A stretch of DNA of 64,000 bases from Zygnema cylindricum (lineage: Eukaryota > Streptophyta > Zygnematophyceae > Zygnematales > Zygnemataceae): contig JBBHKE010000457.1 in the NCBI GenBank assembly GCA_037447655.1, positions 28,017 through 92,016 on the forward strand, in the 5' to 3' direction. Positions 1 to 11,875 of the stretch are shown here, one piece after another; the first letter of the stretch is position 1; the number at the start of each line of letters is the position of its first letter. The notes beneath the pieces were generated by a model, which was not told the DNA's origin, did not search any database, and was given only the letters and a program-made list of their open reading frames with translations. The position numbers were made by a program, and so were the translations under genes.

Positions 1-2002
1 TAACATAAAAAAACGGAAGAGTTCCTATGTTTATATATTTATATTTTTTTTATATGTCTTACGTGTTGAATCCCATGCAGGGGTACATAATTTCATAGAT
101 GAAAAGAGACAGAAAAACGGGATTTTAAGTCCCTTGCGTTCACATGACGACAAACACGCCGTACATCCAAAGTATGAATTGACGTTTACTTTACTTTGGT
201 AAAAATGATTTTTTCGTACGGCTAAAGTTTTTGTCAAAGTTCCCTGAATTTTAGGGCAAAAAGACAGAGAAAAGTAGATACTTTAATACATGGGGACGTA
301 CCCTAAGTTGTGCATTCTGTATATTTTTTTTATATTTATATATTTGTATCCTTGAGAAGGCAAAAAAATACAATACTAGGATTTGTATTGTATGGTGTAG
401 TAACAGGAGAAGAAAAAACCGGTAGGATAGGATCGGTGTTTCTCCAGATTCAAAATTCCCAAGTCTTTATAAAAAAAGGGCCCAACCGATATGGAAAGTA
501 TACCTACATAGCCTACAGTATAACCCACATTTGGCGTGAAAAAAAGGAAAAGTTTTTAAAAACTCATTCTTTTTTTCCTAAACCCTAAAAGGAGGTAAGG
601 ATAATCGTTGTCTATGAACAAAGAAGGCATGGGTAAGTTTTGGAGGGGGGGAGTTTCATGATAGAATCGATAACACCACAAAAAAAATCAAAGAAAGCGC
701 CACAACATAAGCTGAAGGATTTACCACAAAAGAGAACAAGAGAAATAGCCAAAAAAAATAGCTAAAGAAAATGTAAGCTGAAAAATTTCGACCAAGACAT
801 AAATACCTCCTTATAAAAACCCAACTATTAAACACCATTAAACTTGTTGGACTCCTATAGCTGTTAAAAGTAGTTTTTACACTAAATAACAAAGTAAAAT
901 TCCCTGATAAAGTAGTTTTTTCACTATTTAACAAAGTACGACTGCCTAATAAAGTAGTTTTTTCACTATCTAACAAAGTACGACTCCCTAACTCTTGGGC
1001 GACAACCAACCAAGCCTTCTTAACCATGACTTAAAAACAAGAAGACGCGCCAAGAAAACGGCGCACAGAAAGCAAACAGGCGGGCTTTCCACTCGAAACG
1101 AAACGAAGACATAAGAAATTCAACACGTGCCACGTACTCGTACAAAACACCACCGTACAATATAGTGAGGATTGAAGCATTTTACCTATAGAATCCCAAT
1201 TATTCAGTGAATTTTAAAGTCACAAAAGACTACACCGTGAATCCCTATTAGAGAAACGGAATTATTCGCATCGGGTTTATACAAGATTAGCTCCAATTCA
1301 GTTCCAAATGGCTTGGCATTCTGAACGCCCAGTTTTGGAAACGCGGATTCCCATTCATTTGTCCCAATGTGACCACAAGATTTGAGTAAAAAAATGTAAG
1401 ATGGCATCAGCATTGGTAGTCACTACGATCATGAAGATGACAAAAGTCAAAAGACAAAACGGAAAAACTTCAAAGATAGAAAGTAAAAACCTCGTTTTGG
1501 AAATTGCAACTTTATGTAATAGAATATATACAGTTTGGAGCATATCAATGATTGATGCGCATGTTGATTTAATGTGCATGAAAAAGTGCCTAATGTCTAG
1601 AATACAGTCTACAAAAACTAGACAGATTCCTCCTCAATTTAAGATCCGTTAAAAGGTAAAAAAAAAACTACAGCTAAAAAGTACACGAAACATGTATAGG
1701 GGTGCTTTCAACATTGAACTAACAAAAATTTCTATATGTAGCCGATCAGAATATTACTGATCATAGAAAATACCAAAACCTGTCAAAATAACAAAAATAT
1801 ACAGCTAAATATACAAAACAAAATTGAACTTTTGTTCATAAAATTCTATATGGAGCTGGTCAGGATATAATTAACTGCAGAAAATACTGTTAAGCGATTT
1901 TGTATTGATTATATTACCCGTTATACTCTATATGATTAAAATATAATACTTATATAGATTCTACCACAAACTTGTATGAATCAATTTTAACAAAACAGTT
2001 TT
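1..2002. other. AT-rich intergenic flank left of the inverted repeat
   Basis: No convincing gene is visible. Open frames here are short, low in complexity and have no recognisable motif. The stretch holds homopolymer A/T runs, a three-copy 42-bp tandem repeat (annotated separately) and a diverged pair of blocks around 1725-1780 and 1845-1895 that both begin with a TTCTATATG-type string and contain similar GATCA/GGTCAG words. The similarity to the right arm of the large inverted repeat starts at about 2003. Confidence 0.5.
866..995. repeat. Three-copy tandem repeat, about 42 bp unit
   Basis: The word AAAGTAGTTTTT(A/T)CACTA starts near 866, 909 and 951, each time followed by TAACAAAGTA and a short variable tail, giving a 42-43 bp period. 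Copies two and three are almost identical and the first is more diverged. The reverse strand reads through as a repeated peptide, but only because the array is short and in phase. I treat it as non-coding. Confidence 0.7.
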
Positions 2003-2390
2003 GTTTTGTTTTCTGCTAAACTGCATCTCAAGTCTATTCCTAAAACCTCCAGTCTTACCTATACATTTTACTAAAACCCTAGCGAGGGCCTCCTTCCGCT
2101 GGACAGCTTCCAACTGATTCAAATGTTCGCCGCACAAGCAGTGCAGGACCTAAACTGAGCCTCAGCATGGAGCACGCAGACGAACGCCTTTTTACTGTTA
2201 CCACTCTAATAAAGCCTTCTGAGGCCAGCAGCCTAAAGCAGATGTCTTCACCCTGGTTCAACCTTCTGAAAGCCCTATACAAAAGGAACTTCCTTAAAGG
2301 ATCGGCAGTCAAAATTTGTTAAAGCATCACTACTGTCCTTTATGAACGGACCGTCGGACAAAAATGTTTTAAGCTTTGATATGAGGTTTA

Positions 2391-5300
2391 CTATTTCCGC
2401 AGCTCCCACAGGGGCGAGATGCGGATCTTCTGGTACTGCGCGACGAACGGCGCGTCGCGGCCGTTCCACACGCCTGTCCAGGCGCCGTTGGCCACGCCGC
2501 TGGCGTCCCAGACGGACGCGTAGAGGAACATGGGCTTCTTGGGGTACGTTTTCGCGTCCTTCGCGCGAGTCGCCTGGACGACTTTGCCGTCGATCAGCCA
2601 TCTGTACGGCAGGCACACATGTACGGTCAGAGTACGTCATGGAAATAGTGTGGAAAGGCACCACCGAGGAAAGCAACACGTTTGGCTGTCGGACAATGAG
2701 CATAGTGAAGCTGCCATGGATTCACTACAAAAGGCATAGTCCCACACATTTTCACTTAACAATTTTGCTATTCCTGTTTTAGTCCAATCATTGGCAGCCG
2801 ATACTGAGACAGACAAAGTTGAGCCCTGCCGCCTCCCCAGGCAGAGTCGGTCGGTGTGCACTCACACTATTTCCGTCGGACTGTATCGGATGGAGTATCG
2901 GTGGAACGCCAGCGAGCAGTCGAAGCCGAGGTTGATCCAGCGCTCGTGGCCGCCGACTCCGTTGACGTAATAGTTCGTCTGCACGATGCCCTTGTTGTTG
3001 CCGAGCCACTCGAAGTCGATCTCGTCCTGTACGGGCAGCCCGTTGATCTGGTAGCCTTCTCGGGAGGACAGCTGGCAACACGTAGGAAAAGCTGACGTCA
3101 GAGTCTCACCCGCAGATGTTTTGAACGACATGAGGTTAGAGGGCGCTTAACTGTAATTTTGTAAAACCAGTACAAACAAGAGTCGTCCACTGCAGGTTGC
3201 AACCGATGGCAAATGGAGGTTTTGGGTCAGAGATTGTCGGAAATGCTCACATAGAAGGACGACAGCACGCCGCTGCTGTCTCCAGCAGGGCATTTGAACA
3301 TGCCGCTGAACTCGCCTGAGGCGTAAAACCTAGGGCTCCGGAAACGTCCTCCTGTAACATTCAAGAGAGAGACAGGCTAATAATAAGTAAAAGAAGAGTG
3401 GGAGAGGTAACAATAAGTAAAAGAAGAGTGGGAGGAAAGAGCCTACCTCTCTCCCGTACCATTGAATAGAGGGAGAAGCTAAAATCAAAGCAAAAGAAGA
3501 GGAAAAGACCCTACATTCTCCTGAAACATTCAGTAAAGGGAGAGGAAACAATCTATGGAAAGAAAGAAGAGGGAAAAGGCGATTCTGTCACAACTTAGTC
3601 CAGCGACAATAATTCGCTTTAACAGACAAGCTCGCAACTACAAAAAAAGGAATTGGGGGTACAAGTCTCCTCACTTCAATTCTCCTCCCTCCAGAGTACT
3701 TAAAATAGCAAACTCACCACACTGCGTTTTGTCACATGAGATGCTGTGAGCATCATTGCCGATTTTGACCTTCGAGAATCCTCCCCAATATCCTCCATCG
3801 ATGTTGATTGGACTCATCGCGGTGTTTGGCAAAAGTGCAGGGAAGTCAGGGAGGGAGGAGATAGGGCTTTTGTATGCAATATCGCGGAATGATGCAGTAA
3901 AAGTACCGGCTCGAATGCTTAATCCAGAACTCCAGGAGTATTGCCCCACAGTAAGAGTGTTGGCCAGAGAGGCGTAGAGTCTCATTGGCCTATTGGTGGG
4001 AGGAACAGGACTGCTGTGCCACATGGCAGTATCTAAGACGTCCAGCACATTGTTGTCCACCTTCCACCTGAGGACAGGATGAAAAAATGCAAAAGAAAGT
4101 TAATAAAAAAAGACGACAGAGACTTGGACTGTCAGCAAGATCTTGTCAGAAAGGTTTGAAGATGGTTTTGTTTCACCTTCCCACCTCCTTAACCAATGAG
4201 AAAATTCCGAAAAGGACAATTATTGGAAATTTAAATTATGGAAGAAATTTTTCGGCGTAACAATAAACTGTTAGCCGGGAATGTATCCCGAGGATGTTAA
4301 CTCTTTCATAATGATGTAGCTAATAAGGCTCTCTTCAGATTTCATAGTACAGGGACCAATTCCATACGAGTAGCTAAATAGTGAAGCAGAAGTGACAGAC
4401 ATTTTTCTTGCAAATTTTGCTCAAAAGTGAAAGGATAAACAGTTTTACATGATCTTTGTGGCGGTCCAGTAAATGGAGTACACGTGGTAGGCGGCGGAAC
4501 AGTCAAACTGAAGATTTGTCAATCCTTGCCAGCCGTCCTTTCCATCGATCATAGTGTTGAGAGAGGCGATATTGCGATTGAATCCGGGGAACTCGATAAA
4601 AATAGAGTTTCTTTTCGGATCATCAGCGTCTGTTGACAACTGGAACCCCACATCCATCCATGCCAGCATACGACAAAATCAGACTCAAAGAAATGAAACA
4701 GTGAGATCTGCCATGGTCGATGATTTTGCGGTCAAACAGCAAGGGCGACTGAAAATTGTTCTGTTTCCCACATAGAACGTTAGAACAGGTGATTGATCTT
4801 GGTTAATTATTTTTTGATTAAAATATTCGGAGACACCTCAAAATCGTTCTGTTTCTTACATAAAACGCTGTATTTAGACCACTGGTGCTGTCTCCAGAGG
4901 GACATTTGATCCTCGCTGAGAACTTGCCCGTGGAATATTTGGACGGGGAGCTCAGTCTACCTCCTGAAAATCATGAAAACGGTGAAAGAAAATGTTTTCT
5001 ATTAGTAAACTTGAACTGTCAGTTACCTTCTTTTCCAAAAATGCAATTATTCTTGAAAAGCTGATAACTGTCGACAAGCACAAAACAGAAATTGTGATTG
5101 TGAAATCTCTCTGTCCGCATGAGCCTTTAGCACTCCTTAAGGGGGGGAAGTTCCTATCGAACCGACCCACATTCTCAAAAACCCGCATTTTCAAAACCCG
5201 CATTTTCAAAAATGACATCCGATGCATGACTCACCTTCGTGGGTAACTTTATTCAATACGATGTTATACTGGCCTCCATTTTTTTTCACATTCGCAGAAC

Positions 5301-6618
5301 CCTTCACTGCCACTAGATTAGTAAGTCGGGTTCCTGAAAGCTCCGAAGATATGGCTGCGGCTTCCGCTAGCTTATTAAAACAAGCGAAAGCCGATTTCAG
5401 ACTTTTCGCAGCCATCGCGAGCTGCTGTCTCAGAACAGTTCCGGCTGGTGGACGACAAGCCAAGAGGAGATATCGCGCCCATGCGGCCCCGTTTCTCGCG
5501 CGGGAAGGAGGAAGCTTCGCAGCCACAGATTTTATGGCGCCAGACACTTCGGAAGCAGCTCCCTTCACGGCTTGCGGACACCGCCCGGTGAGAGTCTGCT
5601 TCAAGGCCCAGGAGAGGGCAACGTAGGCGGTTCGGAGGGCGGTGGCGCCGGCTGGAGAGCAGCTTTGCGCAGCTGTCGGTGTCGCATCTTCCAAAATAGT
5701 TTCTGCGACTTCGTCTGGAATGTCCCCTCCGACTGCGACAGTTTCCGACGAATCGTCGAAGTCGAGATCGAAGTCGTCGGATATGACATCGTAGTCGTCG
5801 TTATCTTCGATGACCAGGACATTATGGAAATTCATGGATTCCTCATCGGATATAAGGGATTTTTCCACAGGAAAGCTATCCTCCATTTTCTTTTCCGCCT
5901 CTAAAACCGCCTCATGAGGAACTTCTCCATCGGACATCTCTTCGTCAGAATCCACTTCTTCATCAGAATCCACATCATCGGAATCTACTTCAACAAAGTC
6001 CACCTCACCAGAATCTACCTCTTTGGAATCTACTTCGACAGAATCTATTTTAGCAGTGTCTTCCTCCACGGAACCTATCTTATCAGAAACTTTCTCTTCC
6101 ACAATGGTTTTGTCAAAATCACCGGCTTTCTCGCCTTCTTCTTTTAGAGGTACAATGGCCACCTTTTCTACTGCCTTGTCGGCCGGGTGGATGACTTCGT
6201 CGGAATGAATCTCCTCCACTATCTTCTCCTCCACTACTTTCGGTACGGATTCTGGCTGTACGGATTTATTTTCTCCATTGCTATTGCTTTTCTCCGTTAC
6301 AGCTGTCGCATTCGGCGACACATTCTTCTTGCTGACGATTAAAGCCCTTCTCCCGCCGAGTAAGGCCGTTTTTGCGGCTGAATTTGTCGGTTTCTGCGTC
6401 TTTTCAAAGAGAGGCCTCATTTGGCGGAAAGCGTTGAGGGCTTTTCTGGCGCCACTGGCTATGGCGGATATCATGAAGGACTCCATTTCTGAAAGAATTT
6501 CGTCTCCTGTCTTCTTCTGAGACCGAATACTGTCATTTTCTGAGGCGGCACGGGTGGGCGCCATGAAAAAGAGAAGACAGACTATGGCGGCTATCCCCAA
6601 TGCGCTTTGAATTTTCAT
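2391..6618 (-). CDS. Secreted tandem-GH16 (XTH/beta-glucanase-like) protein, left copy
   Basis: Seven exons on the minus strand: 6618-5235, 4963-4860, 4639-4449, 4067-3718, 3351-3251, 3071-2866 and 2601-2391. All have GT donors and AG acceptors, and every exon length matches the right-arm copy (1384, 104, 191, 350, 101, 206 and 211 nt), giving 848 residues. Layout: signal peptide 1-24; Ser/Glu/Asp-rich stretch 185-300; Ala-rich helical segment with Cys320, 347, 388 and 413; then two GH16 jelly-roll units (about 440-670 and 660-848). Unit 2 has the catalytic DEIDFEWLG motif (726-734); unit 1 has NSIFIEFPG (507-515), which lacks the nucleophile Glu and middle Asp. Known family role: cleaving or religating beta-glucans such as xyloglucan in the cell wall. 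Substrate here is unknown. It differs from the right copy at a few residues (for example Arg for Pro in LSG(R/P)LTN) and has no stop or frameshift. Confidence 0.85.
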
Positions 6619-7150
6619 GGCTGCTTGAGGGATAGGGGAGAGGGAGAGGGAGCGGGATTGGGAGATACCAGGGACAGGGACAAGGACAGGAGAGGGACGG
6701 TGAAGGGTAAAGGGAGATGGAGAGGGACGTAAATCAGAGGAGAGGGAGAGGGAGCGGGAGAGGAAGTGGGATAGGAAGAGGGAGACGGTGTAACCGGGAA
6801 TTCAATGATCTTGGGAAGTACTGTAGTGCTTTTGAAGGGAGATTGAAAATTTGAAACGCTCGCCACCGACAATACCGACTTGTTGCAAATGGAGTGGGCC
6901 AATGGGAAATCAGCTCTGTCCACCGCTACGGTAGTCCTAACTCCTAAGATAATTGCACCCACATTTTGTCTTTTTCGCCGCCAACAAACGGGGGTGCTCC
7001 GGCGACAATTATATAAGGGGCAAGAGTTGCAACTTGCAAGGCCAATCTGATATCGCACTTAATGAGTATATCGCACTGAGTTAGCATATCGTTCGTGTGT
7101 TGAATATTTCGTGCGATGAATATATTGTGGTCGCACGGAATCGACACTAA
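6619..7150 (-). promoter_or_regulatory. Promoter and 5' leader of left GH16 gene
   Basis: On the minus strand a TATATAA box (about 7010-7016) lies roughly 395 bp before the ATG. It is followed by a leader whose last 160 bases are an almost pure pyrimidine tract of CCCTCTC words (6625-6790 read in reverse). The same TATA box, tract and CAAGCAGCC(ATG) context are present in the right-arm gene. Related but diverged versions sit in the two broken copies near the palindrome centre. Assignment of the TATA box and start is inference. Confidence 0.45.
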
Positions 7151-7481
7151 AAATTCCCTTTTATGCGGACAGGATTTGAAATTTTCGCACGTTACGAAAG
7201 AGCAAAATCGAAGCAGATACGCCAGAATCTTTGTCGTGAATTTGATACGTCACAAAATCCGAACAGTTGTAAAAACTGCGACGTGGCCGTATTTGGTTGA
7301 GGTCCCGTGACGACAGTCTTTATGCACCTAAACAGCTGTTGCACGGACCTAGAAGCGCAACTGTTATTATTCACAAATCGCATTATCCTTTCATGGAAAT
7401 GTCGTTTTCTTGAGTTTCGTGCATGTGACGCATTTCTGTCGCTCCAATAATTATACTTTGTACAGTTCGTACAATTCGCAC

Positions 7482-7484
7482 TTA
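7482..7484. other. Empty target site of the right-arm PIF/Harbinger-like insertion
   Basis: The left arm reads CGCAC-TTA-TTCGCGG. The right arm has the reverse complement split by a 7.4 kb element flanked by TAA on both sides (21275-21277 and 28649-28651). The single TTA/TAA here is the pre-insertion state. Confidence 0.7.
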
Positions 7485-9553
7485 TTCGCGGTACAGGAGG
7501 CTCGTAGCTCCACCGTCAACTAGATATTCCGAATTTACATTACATCCAACAAACGCTATGAGTCAACAAGAGTCATTTTTTTTATGGTGGCGACACGTAG
7601 CAATCCTTGATTCGCTCTGAAATTAGTCCTAACAAACCATGGCCAAATTCTTTAGGTCTCCGCCCGCCCTTCGAAACCATCTGTTCGCCACCAAAATTGA
7701 GAGCAATTCGCAACCGTCCGCGGGAGTGACGTCACGCAGCGGTTCGTCCTCTCCCTCCCCTCCGCCCCTTCGTCCCTTCTCTCTTTTCAACCCTCTCCTT
7801 CCTTCCACCCCTCCCTCATTTTCTACTTCACTGCCTCTCTCTTTCCCCTCCTCCTCCCTCTATCTATGTCTCCCTTCCCTTTACTCCTTACTTTCCTTCC
7901 CTCTCTCCCCTTCTACTTTATCTCCTTCTATCCCGCTCCTCATAACAAAAACCCCAAAATCTTCCACACTGAACGTTTCGTACGCCCATAAAAAAAGTCC
8001 CACAAAATGCCCCGTACAAACTTCTAGAGTTATGGCAAAGTATGGGAAGCGTTCGCACAATATGCGAGTTTCATTTGTATCCGTACGAGACGTGCGCACT
8101 TTTATAACGTATCGTTGCGAGCGACAACTCGAATTATTGCAAAAAAAGAAAATCGAGCAGTAAAAAAATATCGCGGATCGAGGGAAATTTGAAAACCGCA
8201 TCCCACGTATCGACAAATTCCCAATGAAGCAAGTCCATGCAGTCCGTTCATAATTGTACGATCAATATTATAAACGACAAAATAGTATTGTACGTAGTAA
8301 ACTATACAGTATACAATTGTTAGTCGCAGTTTCATCGTGACATTTGTGACATCGCAAATTCGCTTTTTTTCATGAGGTTCAAGGCGCAGTTCCAATTTTA
8401 GTTTTGTGTTCATTTCCCCGTTAATGCCGCATGATTCAGAATGGATCCACGTTCTAATGGTTTTGACTATGATTCTCCCTTTGAAAAAAAACCTATTTCG
8501 CCAAGTGACCATGGAGTATTTTAACGCAGCTACAAAGCCCACCTTTATTAGAGTTGGAAACATTAATTGGGTCACGACTTTTTTTGGCCAAAAATCACAA
8601 AATAATGTTAGCAATTAAATTTTAAGGAAATGGACTACGATATGACACTTCTTTATGCCCTAAATTAGCATCGTGACTTCTACTCTCGTAGTAACACTAA
8701 TAAATCTTTAAAACTGATAACGATGGGCGGTGTACTCAAGAGTAACCAATACTTTACACTAGTTAGTACCATTTTCTTTATTTAGATAAAGTTCCATTAG
8801 TTATAAGTACGGTTTAGACAATTTCTCCTTTCTTTTTATTAACAAACAAATTTAAGTATTTTTTCCGGTGTCGACAACGTTATGTGACACTTTTTACACA
8901 CTTCACATTAACGATCAAGTTATTGTGCTACTGGCACATTCCATATAATAAACTTTTTGAATGCCTCTTGGCTTAGTGTAATCGACACTAATCACTCGTC
9001 TATTGAGAACCCTCTTGACGATAATCGATATGTACTTCTTTTTTACTGACTAATAAAATCGATAAATCGGTCCTATATATAAAGAACGCTAATATCACGA
9101 TAGAATAATAATACACCGTGATAAGTTATCGGGTTCATAACTATCGAGATAACTTCGTAATGAATGAATTGTTAACAATAATCAAAAGTTATGGAAGATA
9201 GCTTTGTACTTTTTCGGTACTTTATCTCCGTATTACACATATAAAGACCCCTACCTCCAACAAAATGTATCGCGCTAACTTTTACTAGTTCAGCGGAAAA
9301 ATATTGGGCCCTCTTGTCGTTTGATGCTTTGATATATCAAAATTAGACTCATCCCGATATGAAATAACTTAGTCGAAAACACTACTTATTGGATTGTAAT
9401 TTTACAAGCATGCAAGTGATAGAAATATGGTTAATCCTATGTAAGGTACAAAGGTCGTTTTTTTAGGGGCTAAAAATTAATGTTTTTGACATTGCCAACG
9501 ATTCATAGTCTTGTGTCCATTAATGACTCACCTTACGTCGTAAGTTATACCAT
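7485..9553. repeat. Intermediate inverted repeat, left member
   Basis: This is the reverse complement of 19206-21265 at roughly 85% by eye, clearly lower than the adjoining GH16 arms. It holds a pyrimidine-rich tract (about 7740-7930, opposite the purine tract at 20820-21000), a palindromic word zone near 8240-8340 and AT-rich DNA. Part of it (7560-7650, GTGGCGACACGT...) is related to 17590-17640 and 15000-15060 in the central palindrome. The long open frames across the pyrimidine tract are compositional, so I call no gene. Confidence 0.75.
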
Positions 9554-10142
9554 GATGTGAAATTATTGCCATAGCTTCTTGGTTTTTTTTTTTTATCTTT
9601 TGACTTTCTTTTTGTCACCAAATTGTACCCACAAAGGTTGATTTTTTTTGTTCAAAAGTCTTTCATTTTATACGAAATTTGCCACGTTTCAATCCAAGAC
9701 AAGGAAGTGGAGAAAAAGAGTGGGAGAGGGTGAGGGGTGGGCGACGGCGATAACGACTTCGTTAAACGACATTGGATGCTAGGAACCCATACGTAGTTTT
9801 ATTCTTATTTTGGATGCAAATGGACAATTTTTATTTGTTTTAATCTCCTTTGTGGTAAAATGGTTGAAACTTTATAAACACCGCGAAGGGTTTTTCCTAT
9901 TCGTTGGTCAAATGTTTACTTGCTTTATGCTATCTCTAAAGGTAGTCCATGTTTAAGTTGAGTTGGTGCAACGTGACAGCGGTTATAAAGAGGGAGGACT
10001 ACAATCTGAAGTTTGTATTATACGGTTCAAAACGGTTAAAAATTGTACTTCGAATTTTACATTTACTTTGTAGAGCGCAAGATTTTCTCCGCGCAACATT
10101 CGATTCTTTAAGAAATCGACAAAAAAACCCTTTGGTGCATAG
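9554..10142. other. Left-arm-specific spacer DNA
   Basis: There is no counterpart in the right arm, where 19205 joins a different 513 bp spacer. AT-rich, with several T runs and one GA-rich patch at 9705-9740. I see no gene. It ends in the 8-bp GTGCATAG (10135-10142) that is the left target duplication of the following hAT-like element. Confidence 0.4.
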
Positions 10143-11026
10143 CATAGTTGTCCCGTGCGCATAATACGCACGAAACGGACCAGCGAATATTAACGATAAA
10201 AATGTTATAAAATACGTACCCGACTATGTACCAGTACATTTTCGTACATTTCAGTACTTTTAGGGGGTTTGAGGAATTTTAGGGTACATTCTCGTGCATT
10301 CTCATGTATTTCAGCTAAACAACCAGCCTTTATTCGTACTTTTACGTACAATGTCCGTATATTTTCGTACTTTTGACGGTTATTTTTTTGAGATTTTTAG
10401 GGTACATTTTGGTACTTTCCTGTATTTTTCAGTTATACGGACTTACATTTTTTGTACATCTACGTACGGCGTCCGTATATTTCAGTACTTTTAGGGTTAT
10501 TGATGGGGGGATTCTAGGGTGTTTAGGGTACTTCCCGTGCATTTCGTACATTCCGGTAAATTACAGTACAGCTGCCTTACATTATCCGTACTCCTACGTT
10601 TTTTAGGGTACACCGTCCGTACAATGACGTACATTTTTGTATGTTTTCCGTACTTTGTAGGATTTTTTAAGTATTTTTTAGGGTTAAGGGGACGGTTCCG
10701 TACGTTTCCGTATATCGTACAGCGAAAACTACACCGCCAATCGCTATTAGCGTGTAGGTTTGATTAGCGTATACTATTATTTAGCGTGGTGTACGCTAAT
10801 TGGGAATTTGGAAATTTTGGAAGAAATCGATTACTCTAATTAGGAATTAGGGCTTTTTTTAAATAGTGTGGATAATTCTATTTGAGAATAAAAACAAAAA
10901 AAAGCGGGACGGGATTAGCGTACACAACGCTAATAGCGATTGGCGGTGTAACGAACGGTATGAAAGTAACGAATACTACGTCGTTTTCGTAAAAAAATCG
11001 AAATCCGTACGAATAGGACAACTATG
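10143..11026. mobile_element. hAT-like non-autonomous element, left copy, with nested MITE
   Basis: Ends are CATAGTTGTCC and GGACAACTATG (11-bp terminal inverted repeats). They are flanked by near-identical 8-bp duplications, GTGCATAG (10135-10142) and GCGCATAG (11027-11034), as expected for hAT elements. The body is packed with short CGTAC/GTAC words in both orientations and has no transposase. It is the inverted relative of the right-arm copy at 28854-29560 and is longer because it carries a 217 bp TA-flanked element. Confidence 0.75.
10732..10948. mobile_element. TA-flanked MITE nested in the hAT-like element
   Basis: The element begins CACCGCCAATCGCTATTAGC and ends with the reverse complement (22-bp inverted repeat). 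It is flanked by TA on both sides (10730-10731 and 10949-10950). The right-arm hAT copy has a single TA at the same place, so this is a clean insertion of 217 bp. A TA duplication and no coding capacity suggest a Tc1/mariner-type MITE. Extra TTAGCG words inside echo the ends. Confidence 0.75.
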
Positions 11027-11034
11027 GCGCATAG

Positions 11035-11687
11035 CGAGCAGACCTTAAGCCCTTCAACAAATCTTAGGGTTTCTAAACGGGGTTCACCGGGTTTAGCTAT
11101 TCGGTTCGGTAAAGTCGTACTATGTGAGTCGGTTCGGGATTCCCACGTCCGGTGTGCTATAATTTCGTTCGGTTTGGTTTTAAATGAAACCGGGCCGAAC
11201 CTAACTGAACCGAACCTAGCCGAACTGAACCGAACTGAATCGAGCTGAACGTATAGCCGTCCACACTTGACATGCAACAGCTCGTAAAATATTTGCGGTA
11301 CACAAAGTACAACTGCCCCAATAGCGACGAAGCAAAGCGAGGCAATCCAAATGGAGAGACATGATAACAGGACAAATACAGAACACATGGTCCATCACAG
11401 CGTAGGCATAGCGTCATAAAAAGTACGAACGCAACAAGATATGGACAAACAAATATGACGTAACGCGTGACCAAAAGGTGCACTCCAGCCTCGATCGAAG
11501 ATCGTTGCAGTCAATTTGAAGCATTTTTTTGTCACAAGCAAACCGCCATCAGCAGAAAAGCCGAGTTCAGCGGACAAAGCGCTTACTTACACTGGAACGC
11601 GAAGTCGTACGGTAACTGCAAACGGAGACACATGGATGGAAGCCAAATTTTGTACACGACAGCGTCAGGATGCGTCATAAGACGTGG
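11035..11687. repeat. Unannotated DNA with CCGAACTGAA-type short repeats
   Basis: Between 11085 and 11250 the word CCGAAC(C/T)GAA and its complement recur about ten times in both orientations (TTCGGTTCGG..., CCGAACTGAA...), so this stretch can fold. The rest (11250-11687) has no repeats I can recognise. Its reading frames are interrupted and I do not recognise a product. Confidence 0.45.
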
Positions 11688-11875
11688 GTGAGGGGGAGGG
11701 GGAAGGGAAGGGGAGGGGCAGGGGGAGAGAAAGGGAGAGGGACAGGGAGAGGACAGGGAAGGGGCAGGGGGAGGGGGAGTGGTAGGGAGAGGGAGAGGGA
11801 TAGGGAGAGGAGAGGGATAGGGAGAGGAGAGGGAAACGGAGAGGGAGAGGGTGAGGGAGAGGGAGAGGGAGAGGC
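11688..11875. repeat. GA-rich simple repeat (GGGAGA)n
   Basis: About 190 bp of nearly pure purine built from GGGAGA/GGGGAG words. It resembles the GH16 leader tract in composition but has no CAAGCAGCC-ATG context next to it. The Arg/Gly- and Pro/Ser-rich open frames on the two strands are products of the simple repeat. Confidence 0.8.

Larger units (their letters stand above)
2003..7484. repeat. Left outer arm of large inverted repeat (GH16 arm)
   Basis: This block is the reverse complement of 28652-34850 apart from a 707 bp hAT-like insertion in the right arm. By eye the two arms agree at about 97%, introns and upstream DNA included, and every exon has the same length. At the outer edge the match stops near 2003 (left) and 34850 (right), just past an AAAACAAAACAAAACTG string. 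At the inner edge high identity stops at the TTA at 7482-7484, the unoccupied counterpart of the site where the right arm holds the PIF/Harbinger-like element. Confidence 0.85.

Noticed and set aside
2342-2782. Arg-rich plus-strand frame opposite GH16 exon 7
   Set aside because: High GC on the antisense of a real exon. The DEIDFEWLG-bearing frame is on the minus strand.
5222-6520. Plus-strand frames opposite exon 1 of the GH16 gene
   Set aside because: They are shadows of the real minus-strand exon; the real frame continues with consistent splice sites into GH16 exons.
7639-8163. Ser/Pro/Leu-rich frame of 174 codons on plus
   Set aside because: It lies in a pyrimidine tract and is not conserved as a frame in the inverted copy at 19206-21265, where indels break it.
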